A stretch of DNA of 64,000 bases from the NCBI GenBank assembly GCA_913051655.1, contig CAJXHI010000001.1, positions 1 to 64,000 of the forward strand. The letters run 5' to 3'. The notes beneath the pieces were generated by a model. That model was not told the DNA's origin and did not search any database. It saw only the letters and a program-made list of their open reading frames with translations. Positions 37,811 through 48,075 of the stretch are shown piece after piece. A program made the position numbers and the translations under genes. The first letter of the stretch is position 1, and every line of letters begins with the position of its first letter. The DNA comes from an uncultured Alphaproteobacteria bacterium. GTDB lineage: Bacteria > Pseudomonadota > Alphaproteobacteria > Rhodobacterales > Rhodobacteraceae.

Positions 37811-38986
37811 TTAAGGCTCGTTTTGTGTTGCTTCACTTAAAGGCTTTATCGGCATCACCGTCCGCTTGAAGAAGCTGAGCAAGATAAACGGCAGTGCAAT
37901 CGCAAAGGCAATGCGCAGTCCGTAATGCTCTGAAATAATACCCAATAAGGGAGGCGCTATGAGGAAAGTTGCAAATGCAAACTGTGCAAGTGCTGCCACA
38001 TTTTCCTCTGATGCTCGGTCCTCCCGTCCTGCTGCGGCAGACATAGCTAGTGGAAAGATTACAGCACTGCCCCCGCCCATGCACAAAAATCCGGTGAGTG
38101 CCATCGCTGGTGCCACAGAAAACGATACCAATACTACCCCAAAACCCATTCCAAAAACACTTGCCGTTGCCACAGATCTAGGGCCGAACCGTTCAACGAG
38201 CGGATCTGCAAAGTACCGTACCACAGCCTGAGACAAGGCGGCACAGACAAGAGCAAGTCCTTCAACCAAAGGTAATGTTTCAAATTCTTCGCGTATAAAA
38301 ATGATTGACCAGTCAATCGATGATCCTTCAACTAACATTGCTGAGAGGGAAAATAAAACCAACATGGAAATGGCGTGAGAGGGCAAAACCAAAATGCTCG
38401 ATTTTTTCGGCGTCGCTTTATAGCGCCGCTCTGCCGGAGCGTATTTGGAAAACACCAAATTACTGGCAAAGGTCGCGAGCACCATAATAACCACAAAATT
38501 AACAAATGGGGAAATTCCAAGCTGAGAAAATGTTGCCCCAACAACGCTGGCCGTGAAAAAACCAAAACTCCAATAGGCATGGGATCGGTTCATGATCCGT
38601 GTCCCCGTTTTTGCCTCAACCCGATCCGCCTCTAAGTTGACAGCAACTTCAAGCACAGCAACCGCGCTACCCCCTAACATTAGATAGATGAAGAACGACA
38701 CAGGCGATGTTGCGAAGCCTGCAAGACATTGAGACAGACCAATGACCGGAACACCCAAACCCATCAGCAAACGAAGAGGAATCTCACGGACCAAACGGTC
38801 AGCGAACAAAAGTGTAATTTGCACTCCCATAGGCAATCCAACAAGCGCAAATCCCAACGTAGCCTTAGAGATGTTCATCTGCGCCTGAAGATCGGCAAGC
38901 CTTGGAAACAAAGCTCCAAGAGCCACAGCGTAAATGAAAAAACTAAAGAAAACGCAATTTTTTGGAGTGTCGGAAAATAAACGCAA
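37811..38986 (-). CDS. MFS transporter
   Basis: A 391-residue membrane protein with twelve predicted helices. It starts TPKNCVFFSFFIYAVALGAL; the loop between helices 2 and 3 contains ADRLVREIPLRLLMGLG, a variant of the MFS motif A, and a second copy LVERFGPRSVAT is in the second half. GSSIDWSIIFIREEF and VPALAL-type Ala-rich helices recall the YbjJ-like branch of the family. Same direction as and 150 bases upstream of the hydantoinase gene, so it may import its substrate. Substrate not readable. Confidence 0.8.
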   Translation of the reverse strand: MRLFSDTPKNCVFFSFFIYAVALGALFPRLADLQAQMNISKATLGFALVGLPMGVQITLLFADRLVREIPLRLLMGLGVPVIGLSQCLAGFATSPVSFFIYLMLGGSAVAVLEVAVNLEADRVEAKTGTRIMNRSHAYWSFGFFTASVVGATFSQLGISPFVNFVVIMVLATFASNLVFSKYAPAERRYKATPKKSSILVLPSHAISMLVLFSLSAMLVEGSSIDWSIIFIREEFETLPLVEGLALVCAALSQAVVRYFADPLVERFGPRSVATASVFGMGFGVVLVSFSVAPAMALTGFLCMGGGSAVIFPLAMSAAAGREDRASEENVAALAQFAFATFLIAPPLLGIISEHYGLRIAFAIALPFILLSFFKRTVMPIKPLSEATQNEP

Positions 38987-39569
38987 GTTGCAACCTCAAA
39001 AAGTCATTTCGACATCTTTGACATCATCGGTGGTCATTTTAACAGAAGTTTGTGCAAATTATTTTTATTGGGTAACCATTTCTCTAACTGTTATGTCGAA
39101 CCAACTTCAAGCCCCTTCAAAGTGCACAAAAAGATGCGAGAGATTGCCTCGCGATCCAATACTTGCCTGAATTTATTCTACGAAGGCAAAATCTTCTCTC
39201 AAAACCCTGACTGCAATGTGATGATTTCGTTTCCAGCAATTAGTTATCTCTTCAGTTTATAGCGCATCGCTAGGGACGAAACTGCCTATATGAAACGACA
39301 TTTATTCAAAGCATAGGGTTTCGTATGGAACCAAACAAAATGGTCTTTCTGTACAAAGACGGCGGCGCTTGCTGAGGCTTTTCATCTCCTCGCCATGGAA
39401 TATTTGAAGCGTTGAGAGTCCCTATAAATATTCTAAATTTTAAAGGCGGCATTGGCAAAGCATTGGTATGCCCTAACGACCCCCGGAATTGCAAATTTGA
39501 CTTATAAATATTTGGAGCAACAGTTAAGGGATCGGCGCCTCCTTCAAGGCAGCTGCGCATTGGCCCTAA
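38987..39569. other. Non-coding or fully decayed stretch before the P450 remnant
   Basis: About 580 bases with no convincing gene on either strand. It should contain the leftward promoter of the MFS gene. From about 39340 rightward the text may be the lost N-terminal part of the P450 remnant that follows, but nothing is clearly alignable by eye. Confidence 0.4.
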
Positions 39570-40395
39570 TCACAAAATGCAACCGGCGGTTTCGTGGAAT
39601 TTTGGCAGTAGTATCATCTCTCTGACAGGGCCAAAATACAAAACCATCCGAGCTCTAAAAATCAAAGCTCTATCGGAAGAATGCATCCTATTGCTTCTAT
39701 CACAATTTGGTTGAGTCGCAATTAATCTATGACCGTCACTGTCTGCAAAAAGGACAGCGCAAATTTCAAAATGACTTTGCGATGCCCCTTTTCAGTCATG
39801 CGATTTCCACATTTCTTAACGTTCAAAAAGACGATTGGACTGCATTGGCAAGAGATGCAAGCATGCTTGGACTTGCCATTGGTGTGCGCTTAAAAATAAA
39901 TGAAGCCAAGATAGGGAAACTCTTTGATGGGTTGAAAGCTCTCGCTGAGAATTTGATCGAACGAACAAAGCCGAATCAATCAAAACAGATTTGGTTGATT
40001 AGCTTATTTGCTTAAACGAATTACTCAAAGACATTTGCCATAAGGGCCTGAACCTTGTTCCAAATTTTACAGAAGAAACCATACGCTCTTAGCCCAATAC
40101 CAGTTGGGCAACGCGGGAGACAAACGAAGGCTACGAATACGACGACGTTTGTTTCGCAAGGTAATTACGGTGAATCTTTTAGTAATTTTGAGTGCCAAAG
40201 ATAGATCACTGGGTAATTCGGCGAACTTTCATATTCATACCCGCCAAAAGCATCATCACGGATTTGGTGGTGGGTCGCATCATTGTTTAGGGCATTTTGT
40301 GGCACGAAAAGACGTATCCATTGCCCTCGACATTTGGCGAAGGCAATGTTCGCATAAGAAAAATAGACCACTTGGATATCTGCCAGACTTTTGAA
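39570..40395 (+). pseudogene. Decayed cytochrome P450
   Basis: P450 pieces appear in order over shifting frames: SIISLTGPKYKTIRALKIKA (the position of the usual DGAEHRRLRAL segment), an open middle part YDRHCLQKGQRKFQNDFAMP with DDWTALARDASMLGLAIG, then EETIRS, a stop, PNTSWATRE (ExxR region), and finally HHHGFGGGSHHCLGHFVAR. That last phrase carries the haem-ligand Cys in the canonical FGGG.H.CLG..AR motif. At least two frame changes and several stops prevent expression. It is distinct from the better-preserved P450 gene at 43-44 kb. Confidence 0.72.
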
Positions 40396-40690
40396 ATACT
40401 AGCCGGTAGCTGCATCCCTTTAAATATACTTTTGATATCAATTTTGAAACGACTTTTGGCATAAATTTTAAGTCTTAAATGACAAAACCAAGAAAATTTC
40501 ATTGCGCAGCTTGATAAAATGGAATCTGCAAAATAATAATCTTCTGCAGGATAAATATTTTAAAAAAATTGCGATGATGAATACAGTTAGACTTGGATAA
40601 ATTGATCGAATAAAAATCAAGGCTTTGATCGATAGTAATACCGAAATACTGATCAAAAATGTGCGATTTTATCTCAGATTTGAGCAACAG

Positions 40691-41455
40691 CTAAGGCAGT
40701 CTACTGCCGGAGCGTATTGATCTTGATGCTCCCCAAAAACCCCAAATAAGAACCCCAACATACCCCAAAGTCAGTACAGTGAGCGTAATCCAGAAATAAG
40801 TCAGAAGTGCCGCAACCAAAATAGCGCCCGCCAGTAAAAAGAATTTAGTATTTGCCCGATCAATTGCGAGGTTCTTAAACGCATAGGTGCGCAGACGGCT
40901 GATCATTAAAAACCCTATAATACAGATGTAGAACGCAACGAATTCTGGGGGCGTCAATGGAGACTTTGTCGTTGCAAAAGACACAATCATTGGAAAAAGT
41001 ACCAAGATGGCTCCTGCTGGTGACGGCACGCCAACAAAATAGCTTGACCTCATACCCGATTTCTCTTTCTGCGCGCTGACGTTGAAACGCGCGAGACGCA
41101 AAACACAGCAGATTGCGTAGAATAAAACAGCGATCCAACCGGCCCTCGGAAAGTCCTGAAGTGTCCAACTATGTAAAATAAGGGCCGGCGCAACACCGAA
41201 ATTTACAAAATCCGCGAGTGAGTCCAGCTCAGCCCCCAAGGCAGTCGCCTGGTTCAACATGCGCGCAAGGCGTCCATCCAATGCATCCAAGACACAGGCT
41301 ACAAGAATGAGGCGCACGGCCGTTTCAAAACTACCCTCATATCCAAAGCGGATTGCCGTTAACCCAGCACAAATGGCCGTAATCGTCAAAAGATTAGGCA
41401 AAAGATGGATCAGCCGAATTTTTGATTTCTTCGCACTATCCAGAGGTTTAGCCAT
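40691..41455 (-). CDS. pssA: CDP-diacylglycerol–serine O-phosphatidyltransferase
   Basis: A 254-residue inner-membrane enzyme. The CDP-alcohol phosphatidyltransferase motif is complete: DALDGRLARMLNQATALG followed by AELDSLADF (D-x2-DG-x2-AR-x8-G-x3-D-x3-D, residues about 59-81). It has several hydrophobic helices. It makes phosphatidylserine from CDP-diacylglycerol and serine. Start lies three bases after the psd stop, so the two phosphatidylethanolamine genes form an operon. Confidence 0.9.
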   Translation of the reverse strand: MAKPLDSAKKSKIRLIHLLPNLLTITAICAGLTAIRFGYEGSFETAVRLILVACVLDALDGRLARMLNQATALGAELDSLADFVNFGVAPALILHSWTLQDFPRAGWIAVLFYAICCVLRLARFNVSAQKEKSGMRSSYFVGVPSPAGAILVLFPMIVSFATTKSPLTPPEFVAFYICIIGFLMISRLRTYAFKNLAIDRANTKFFLLAGAILVAALLTYFWITLTVLTLGYVGVLIWGFWGASRSIRSGSRLP

Positions 41456-41458
41456 GGC

Positions 41459-42151
41459 TTAACCTATCTTTTCTGTCTGCACAGGGCCAGATGCATTCAA
41501 ATCAGCCAAAACCGTTTCCCCTGCAATCATCGTTTGGCCCACTTGCACCATCGGATCGGTCCCATGAGGAAGATACACATCCAATCGTGATCCAAACCGG
41601 ATCAGACCAAAGCGTTCTCCAGTTTGTATTTTATCACCTTTCGCGCTGAAACACACGATGCGGCGCGCCACAAGGCCCGCAATCTGCACTACTGCAATTT
41701 GACGCCCGTCTTCCATTCTAATGCTCAGGCTATTCCGTTCATTGTCAACGCTGGCTTTATCGAGTGATGCGTTAAAGAATTTTCCAGACCGATAGGCTAT
41801 CTCAGTAATTTGACCTGCTATTGGTGCGCGGTTCACATGACAATTAAACACACTCATGAATACACTGACGCGCGTCAATTCCTGGTCCGCCATACCCAAT
41901 TCTGGTGGCGGAACTGCCCGTTCAATCAAAGACACAATACCATCCGCTGGGCTGATTACGAGTCCATCTTTTTTCGGTGTCACCCGTTCAGGATCGCGAA
42001 AAAAGTAATAGCACCAGATGGTCAGGACCACACCGATCCATCCCAACGCCTGCCATACTAGGAACAAGATGATTGTGATCACCACAAATATACCAACGAA
42101 TTTGCGACCCTCTGGGTGCATTGGCTTGATGAATGTATCATGCATTTTCAT
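41459..42151 (-). CDS. psd: Phosphatidylserine decarboxylase proenzyme (short type)
   Basis: A roughly 230-residue enzyme starting [18 protein letters not shown], with a hydrophobic double helix after residue 20. Conserved segments are [34 protein letters not shown] (active-site His region) and the autocleavage site in [14 protein letters not shown], where the Ser becomes the pyruvoyl group. The FGSR form and short length match the alphaproteobacterial type. It converts phosphatidylserine to phosphatidylethanolamine. Start choice between ATGs at 42151 and 42145 is open; a TTG further upstream is less likely. Confidence 0.88.
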   Translation of the reverse strand: MKMHDTFIKPMHPEGRKFVGIFVVITIILFLVWQALGWIGVVLTIWCYYFFRDPERVTPKKDGLVISPADGIVSLIERAVPPPELGMADQELTRVSVFMSVFNCHVNRAPIAGQITEIAYRSGKFFNASLDKASVDNERNSLSIRMEDGRQIAVVQIAGLVARRIVCFSAKGDKIQTGERFGLIRFGSRLDVYLPHGTDPMVQVGQTMIAGETVLADLNASGPVQTEKIG

Positions 42152-42209
42152 GGCTGGACCGCACAATCATTTTGTTTGCCCTGCTTCATATCCCGATAAA
42201 CACAGGAAC

Positions 42210-42249
42210 TGCAACGGGTTAGAACAATATAAAATATGCACCCGTTGCA
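42210..42249. repeat. Inverted repeat upstream of psd
   Basis: Perfect 10-base arms TGCAACGGGT (42210-42219) and ACCCGTTGCA (42240-42249) flank a 20-base AT-rich loop. It lies about 60 bases upstream of the leftward psd start. There is no T-run after it, so a simple terminator is unlikely. An operator spanning the psd promoter, or a 5' leader hairpin, is possible. Confidence 0.5.
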
Positions 42250-43067
42250 AAAGGATACAATTAACCGAAACCAATCGTTTGTTTGTCAGTAAAATAGCAC
42301 AACACGTCTTATGACATGAAATCATATCCCTTCAGCAATAAAGCTTGTGCCCACGCAATAATGCGCACTGCGTCCTTTGGTTTCTCTAGAATTTTTACTA
42401 GATGCTACGCAACTAAGTGCCATAGTTCACATAATTCTGTGTGATAAATTGTAGAAGCGGCTGACATCATTAAGCCTCTAGGACTGCCATTTTGCAATCT
42501 AAGTTTAAGATCCCAGTAAAGCCACAGGCCACTATCGAAGCTGCTCGAGCAATCACTAAAAATTCGCTTAGCACGGTTGTGATTTGCCTGAAGAAATATC
42601 TCCAAAACGAAATGAGGTCGATTGAGAGCAGCTAGAATTGTAAATTATAAAAAAAGTGCTAAATCTGCTTTTTCCCAAAGCAGTTTAATTAACCTTCTTA
42701 TAAACCTGTAAAAAGTTTAAGCATATCCAAATCGGGCGCAAGGCGATGGAGACAGCACAAAGTTTGTTTACTTTGACAAGAAAAAGCGCGCTGCAAAACC
42801 ACTTGGTTAAAATAGAATAATTTTAAAGAAATGCTATAAATCCTACGGTCTAATAAAGTAGTTACCAAATTTACACATTCTTTAAAATCATTGGTTGCTT
42901 AAATACCAAAACCTACTGGAGATAAAAGTAAAACGCAAAATTTTAATTATGAAGGCTGTGACAAGATGTCCTTGATTCAAAGTAGTATCAGCTAACAGTC
43001 ATAGACGAAGCTTTTGCTTTCACCTAGACTCTAAACTAGAGAACCTTAATCAAAGATTGATACTGTT
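42250..43067. other. Long AT-rich intergenic region before the second P450
   Basis: About 820 bases in which I find no gene or recognisable remnant on either strand. It is markedly AT-rich with short A/T runs. It should hold the rightward promoter of the P450 gene near its right end. Open stretches present are short and unlike proteins. Confidence 0.5.
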
Positions 43068-44270
43068 ATGTTAGATTTATCTAAAATTCCACCAGTGTTT
43101 TTCAAGAATCCGTTTGACTTTTACGCAGATCTTTTGGACTGACCACCTGCGTTAATGCAACAGGATGGATCAGTGCTGATTTCAAGACATGCGCTGCTCG
43201 CTGCAGTGTACAAAGATGTGGATCACTACAGCTCTGACAAAAAGCTTAGTTTCGGCCCAAAATTTGGGGTAAGAAGTCCGCTGTTTGAACATCACACGAA
43301 TTCATTGGTGTTTAACGATCCTCCGTTGCACACAAGGGTGCGCAAAATTATGACAGCAGCTTTAAATCCACGCGCTATAAAGTTGATGGAGCCCGGTCTA
43401 CGCGAAACAATATCGCGTCTGCTGGCTGATGTTGCCGAGAAAAATAAAAATAACAAAGAGATCGATATCATTGAAGATTTTGCCAGTCAGATCCCAATTC
43501 AAATTATTGGAGATCTGTTGGGCATCCCCTTTGAAGAGCGCTCACCTCTGCGTGATTGGTCCATGGCAATTCTTGGTGCTTTAGAGCCTGTTTTGAGTAC
43601 TGAACAGATGAAGATCGGCAATGAAGCTGTTGCTGATTTCAAAACCTATCTGAGGAGGCTTGTAGCGCGTCGAAGAACAGAGGGCATGGATCCAGACACA
43701 GATGTGCTTACGCGTCTGATACTGGCAGAAGAGGCCGAGAAGCTATCAGAAACGGAGCTTCTGCACAACTGCATTTTTATACTCAATGCAGGCCATGAAA
43801 CCACAACAAACCTTATCGGCAACGCCCTTTACATGCTATGGCGCTATCCGGAAGAGCAGAAAATTCTAAGTGAACATCCAGATTTAATAGATAATGCTAT
43901 AGAAGAGGTACTGCGCATGCAGTCCCCAAATCAATTCGGCAACCGTCAAACAACCCGACCGGTGGAACTGGGGGGTATTAGACTGGATAAAGATATCAAC
44001 ATCCACATGTGTATAGGGGCGGCCAATCGGGACCCCTCCATATTTGAACGCTCCAATGTCTTTGACATTCGTCGCAGAAATGCGCGCCAACATTTAGCGT
44101 TTGCAGCAGGGCCTCATGTCTGCGTCGGACTAACTTTAGCGCGACTCGAAGCAAAAATTGCAATTTCAGAGTTTCTAAAACATTTCGCAGGCTATCAAAT
44201 TCGCCCAACCGCCATAGTCTCCAAGCGAGTTCGCTTCCGTGGCTACGTCACGCTCCCTGCTACGCTGTGA
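43068..44270 (+). pseudogene. Cytochrome P450 with an in-frame TGA at codon 25
   Basis: The frame from the ATG at 43068 (MLDLSKIPPVFFKNPFDFYA) is P450-like from the start but has TGA at 43140-43142, between LLD and PPALMQQ, where Arg (CGA) or Trp would fit. After it, 371 codons are uninterrupted and complete: DPPLHTRVRKIMTAALNPRA, oxygen-binding LNAGHETTTNLIGN, ExxR in EEVLRMQSP, and haem ligand in FAAGPHVCVGLTLARLEAK. Re-initiation at the ATG at 43155 would give a protein lacking about 29 N-terminal residues, which might still fold. It is a soluble bacterial class I type; no ferredoxin partner is adjacent. Confidence 0.72.
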
Positions 44271-44452
44271 TTTTATGATAGTATTCAACCAAAGCGGTTG
44301 TTACAAATTGAACCTAATCTGACATAGTCCAAGAAAGTCTTACGCTCAATTTTCAAATCTTTACGAAGAGACTTGTTTCGGTATTAACTATGGATAACAA
44401 GGCAACGAAGGTACATGATGATGCAGATAGTAAATTTGAAGCTAGGTGTTTC

Positions 44453-45286
44453 ATGAGTTACAAATACTTTGCGCCCCACGGCGGATTGCCTGCACAAAAA
44501 CAGCTTCTGACAGATCGCGCCATTTTCACGGACGCATATGCGGTCATTCCAAAAGGCACAATGCGCGATATCGTGACAAGCTTTTTGCCTTTCTGGAAAA
44601 ATACACGTTTGTGGGTAATTGCCCGCCCTATGAGCGGTTTTGCAGAAACGTTTTCGCAATATATCATGGAAGTACAACCCGGTGGGGGTTCTGATCGTCC
44701 AGAATTGGATCCAGAGGCGCAGTGTGTTTTATTTGTGGTTGAGGGTACGGCATCGCTTTGTGTAAATGGACAAACCCACAAATTGACGCCTGGTGGATAT
44801 GCCTATCTTCCGCCCACAAGCGGTTGGTCTTTGCATAACAAAGATCAGGAGGTGTTGCGCTTCCACTGGGTCCGCAAAGCCTATGAGGCGGTCGACGGCA
44901 TTGATAGACCCGATGTCCTGATTACAAATGAGAATGATATCGCACCCACACCCGTGCAGGATACGGATGGCACATGGGCGACAACCCGATTTGTCGAACC
45001 GGATGATATGCGCCACGATATGCATGTAAATATTGTGACATTTGAACCGGGCGGAGTTATTCCATTTCTGGAAACACATGTCATGGAGCATGGGCTTTAT
45101 GTCTTGGAGGGAAAAGCAGTTTATAACCTCAACAATGACTGGATTGAAGTCGAGGCAGGCGATTTCATGTGGTTGCGCGCCTTTTGCCCACAAGCCTGTT
45201 ATGCAGGCGGACCGGATCGGTTTCGTTATCTGTTATATAAGGACGTTAACCGACACATGGCCTTGCTTCAAAAATCGGGCGTTTAA
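44453..45286 (+). CDS. allE: (S)-ureidoglycine aminohydrolase (bicupin)
   Basis: A 277-residue double-cupin enzyme starting MSYKYFAPHGGLPAQK; GCTAGGTGTTTC precedes this ATG, whereas the earlier in-frame ATG at 44390 lacks a site. Cupin 1 carries YIMEVQPGGGSDRPELDPEA; cupin 2 carries FEPGGVIPFLETHVMEHGLY with the Mn-binding Glu/His set, then LEGKAVYNLNNDWIEVEAGD and FMWLRAFCPQACYAGG. These are the AllE/UGlyAH landmarks. It releases ammonia from ureidoglycine in purine catabolism, giving ureidoglycolate and then glyoxylate. PuuD and hydroxyisourate hydrolase lie at 50-53 kb. Confidence 0.85.
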   Translation: MSYKYFAPHGGLPAQKQLLTDRAIFTDAYAVIPKGTMRDIVTSFLPFWKNTRLWVIARPMSGFAETFSQYIMEVQPGGGSDRPELDPEAQCVLFVVEGTASLCVNGQTHKLTPGGYAYLPPTSGWSLHNKDQEVLRFHWVRKAYEAVDGIDRPDVLITNENDIAPTPVQDTDGTWATTRFVEPDDMRHDMHVNIVTFEPGGVIPFLETHVMEHGLYVLEGKAVYNLNNDWIEVEAGDFMWLRAFCPQACYAGGPDRFRYLLYKDVNRHMALLQKSGV

Positions 45287-45295
45287 TTCACTCTA

Positions 45296-46120
45296 TCCGA
45301 CTTAATGAGAATAGGCGGATGCATTTCCCCCGATAGTGATGTTTAAATCCCGCGCTGAACTCAACACAGGAGCAATAAGCTCTTAGAATCTCGCGGGCTC
45401 GGTCCAGCTGTTGGAGCCTGAAACCGAAATCCCCACAATCGCTTTTCCGTTGAAATCAAAGACTGTCACTGCGATGCACCACATTCCTGTGGTTTTTATC
45501 GCATTATCAAAAGAATATCCCCCGATTTGGATATCGCTCAAATGACTTTTCAAAGCATTTGTTTCTGTGATTCAATGATCTATTAACTTTTCAAACTGGC
45601 CTTTATTCACAAACGCACTCAGACGTGCTTCATCTCTATGTGCTAAAAGCGCTTTTACGATGATTAATGTCTGCATTGGGGATAATGTGCCGGAAGCAAA
45701 TAATGCACGAATGTTGGCCTGTGTTTGAACTTGAATACAGAAAAGAACGGTGTCCTCTTTCTGCATACCGAGGTTTGCTGTTTCGCCATTGTCTTACATC
45801 AATCAAGGCATAATGTATCTGGCGCGCTCAACAACGTTGGTACGAATGGTAAACCTTGCACTGATGAAAAAGGTACGCGGAACGATTGCCAAAGCTGAGC
45901 CACAAGGTCCAATTCAACAGCGCCCGTTTTTCAAGCGGGACCAGAATTTTATAAAAAGTTACCGGAGATTGATACAAATCGCTGGCTAATTGAGGCACGG
46001 GCATACTCTTTCATTCGCTTAGAAATTCAAAAACCGGCATAGCAAATTCAATTGATTTGATCGTATCTCGGTCGGCATTATCCACCCTTTCGCGCGGTGT
46101 TCCCCATGCTTTTCGAGGCT
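45296..46120 (-). pseudogene. bhcR: Decayed IclR-type regulator, probably bhcR
   Basis: Read leftward, DTIKSIEFAMPVFEFLSE (IclR winged-helix start) is followed by a stop and a garbled helix-turn-helix. The effector domain is then recognisable: GMQKEDTVLFCIQVQTQANI, LFASGTLSPMQTL, VKALLAH, stop, ITETNALKSHLSDIQIGGYS, TTGMWCIAVTVFDFNGKAIV and VLSSARDLNITIGG. Several stops and frame changes make it non-functional. It is divergent from the bhcA-D remnants, exactly where the activator BhcR lies in the beta-hydroxyaspartate locus of Paracoccus and relatives. Confidence 0.78.
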
Positions 46121-46193
46121 TTCGGTTATTATTTACATTATTTTTTGAGTTACTCAAATTAATTTCGGCTTTTATGATTTTCATATTCACCAT

Positions 46194-47344
46194 GTGAAAA
46201 AATCCGGAAAAATTTATTTTCTTAAGCTTTCAAGATTTGCACACTATAGTGTGCCCCTACTAGGGGAAATTTTTGATCCAGCGCGCGATGGTGTACGCAA
46301 AGTGTTAAAAAGCGATATAGCTGAGATTTTCATTTTCGCTGCTACGTTAGCTGGTGGATGGGGAGCCACGCTAAGTAACACCGTAGCAAGCGGCAATAAG
46401 ATTCTCGCAGCGCGTAAAGGCATGTTTAGTCATCGCTGAATTGATATGTGCCGGCGTCATAGTCTTAACGTATACATCGTGGAAACGCCGTGGGGCCGTG
46501 GTATTCATGCAGATCGTAACGTAGACATTCTCCGTAATGACAAAACGCATGATACCAAATTTGTTCTCGCAACGCACAATGAAAAAGTGACGGGTGTCAC
46601 TTCTTATATCGGAGCAATCCGTAAGGCACTTGATGCAGCAAAACATTCAGCGATTTTGTTCGTTGACGGTGTATCCTCAATCGCGCCAATAGATTTTCGC
46701 TTTGATCAATGGGGGGTTAATGTTGCTGTCACCGGATCGCAAAAAGGATTGATGCTGCCTTCCGGTCTTGCGATTGTTGGTTTCAGCGCCAAAGCGATGG
46801 CGGCGACCAAATCTGCTGGCTTGCCAAGAAACTTTTTTGATGTGCGCGATATGAGGAATGAATCTGTAAAAAAGCATATCCTTACACGCCTGCGGTCGGG
46901 TTGTTAAACGGGCTACTATGCCAGTCCTGCACTATGCTGCTTGACGAGGGATTAGTAAATGTCTTTACCCTTCAACACCGCATTGCCGAAGGAATCAGAC
47001 ACTCCATCAGAGCTTGGAGATCAGATCTTTGTGCAGCGGATCCTTCAGCATATTCTGATTCTGACACGGTCAGTACTATCCTCACACCTGCAGATTTTAA
47101 CGCGACCGACATTGTGGCCGATGCGGAGGAAAAATATGGTGTCGCCTTTGGAGAAGGCCTTGGCGAAGTAGCTGGTAAAGTCTTTCGTATTGGTCACTTG
47201 GGAAGCCTGACTGATGTCATGGACCCCACGGCCGAAATGTGCACGGTGGATCTTGGGATTAATATCACGATGGGCTCAGGTGTGGCAGCTGCACAAAAAT
47301 ATTACAGCGGAAATTCATCCGTTTCACATAATGATGTAAGATAA
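46194..47344 (+). pseudogene. bhcA: Decayed aspartate–glyoxylate aminotransferase (BhcA; SgaA-like class V)
   Basis: After a scrambled start, the frame reads DPARDGVRKVLKSDIAEIFI, GGWGATLSNTVASGNKIL, GMFSHR, then TGA at 46437-46439 where the family has Trp (SHRWIDMC). It goes on with IDMCRRHSLN, VETPWGRG, VLATHNEKVTGVTSYI, LFVDGVSSIAPIDFRFDQWG and AVTGSQKGLMLPSGLAIVGF (PLP Lys retained). A frameshift near 46868 follows, after which AYPYTPAVGLLNGLL, EKYGVAFGEGLGEVAGKVFR and IGHLGSLTDVMD complete the C-terminus. It is a class V serine/aspartate-glyoxylate aminotransferase. Position before bhcB and bhcC remnants identifies it as bhcA. Confidence 0.85.
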
Positions 47345-48031
47345 TGAAAGACGGTATGATTGATATTTCAGCCTATGAAGATTTACTGCATGCCCGGCAA
47401 CGAATTGCACCGCATATTCGCCGTAACCCTGTGCACACTCTGAATTATTTCAGCAAACTCGCGAGATGTGTTTTGTTTCTAAATTGTGAAAAATTTCAAG
47501 AAATGGGAGCGTTGGATTTATGCGGTGCCGCAAATGCAGTTTTTATACCAGACGGGGACCAAGCATAACAGGTTCTGCGGCACATTCCTTGGGAGATCAA
47601 GCTTCTTGCCTGACAGATGCGATGATGAAACGGGGTATCCCTTGCCACATAATGATGCGCCGCGAGGCGCGACGGGCAGAGAGGGACGCAGTGCGTCTTT
47701 ATGGCGGCTTGATTGCCGAGTACAAGCCCTTGCTAATTTCAGACGACGCGACAACTACAATCGCGGATAAACTGCTAGTTCCATTGAAAGAACTCAAATG
47801 ACTTTTCGCTTCAAATAAAATGGAATATATTTTCACAGCCAGCCAACAAGAAATCATAGCCACCATGAAACTTACTTGAAAACAGTTACGCGTCGTGATG
47901 GAACCCTTTTGCACGCTTCCATTAGCGATTGTTTCGAACAACCCCAAAACGTCAAAAGGAAAAAAGTAAGTATCATAGTCAAGGATGGGAACGTCGATCT
48001 TAACCAACTTCCTTGGATTGGCTCGACCTGA
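47344..48031 (+). pseudogene. bhcB: Decayed beta-hydroxyaspartate dehydratase (BhcB; threonine-dehydratase family)
   Basis: It starts ISAYEDLLHARQRIAPHIRR and NPVHTLNYFSKL, then FLNCEKFQEMGALDLCGAAN where the family has FFKCENFQ..GAFK.RGA: the PLP Lys position is altered (GAFK to GALD). After a frameshift come HSLGDQASCLTDAMMKRGIP, CHIMMRREARRAERDAVRLY and GGLIAEYKPLLIS; a long internal part is deleted, and the C-terminal KKVSIIVKDGNVDLNQLPWI ends at about 48031. This is the serine/threonine-dehydratase family in the order expected for bhcB. Clearly dead. Confidence 0.82.
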
Positions 48032-48075
48032 AGTACATGACATTGTAGTACAGAATTTTTAAAAAAGAGCGAACA

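Noticed and set aside
41459-42151. Considered psd as degenerate because it lacks the LGST site of E. coli
   Set aside because: The FGSR form is normal for the short alphaproteobacterial type and all other motifs are present.
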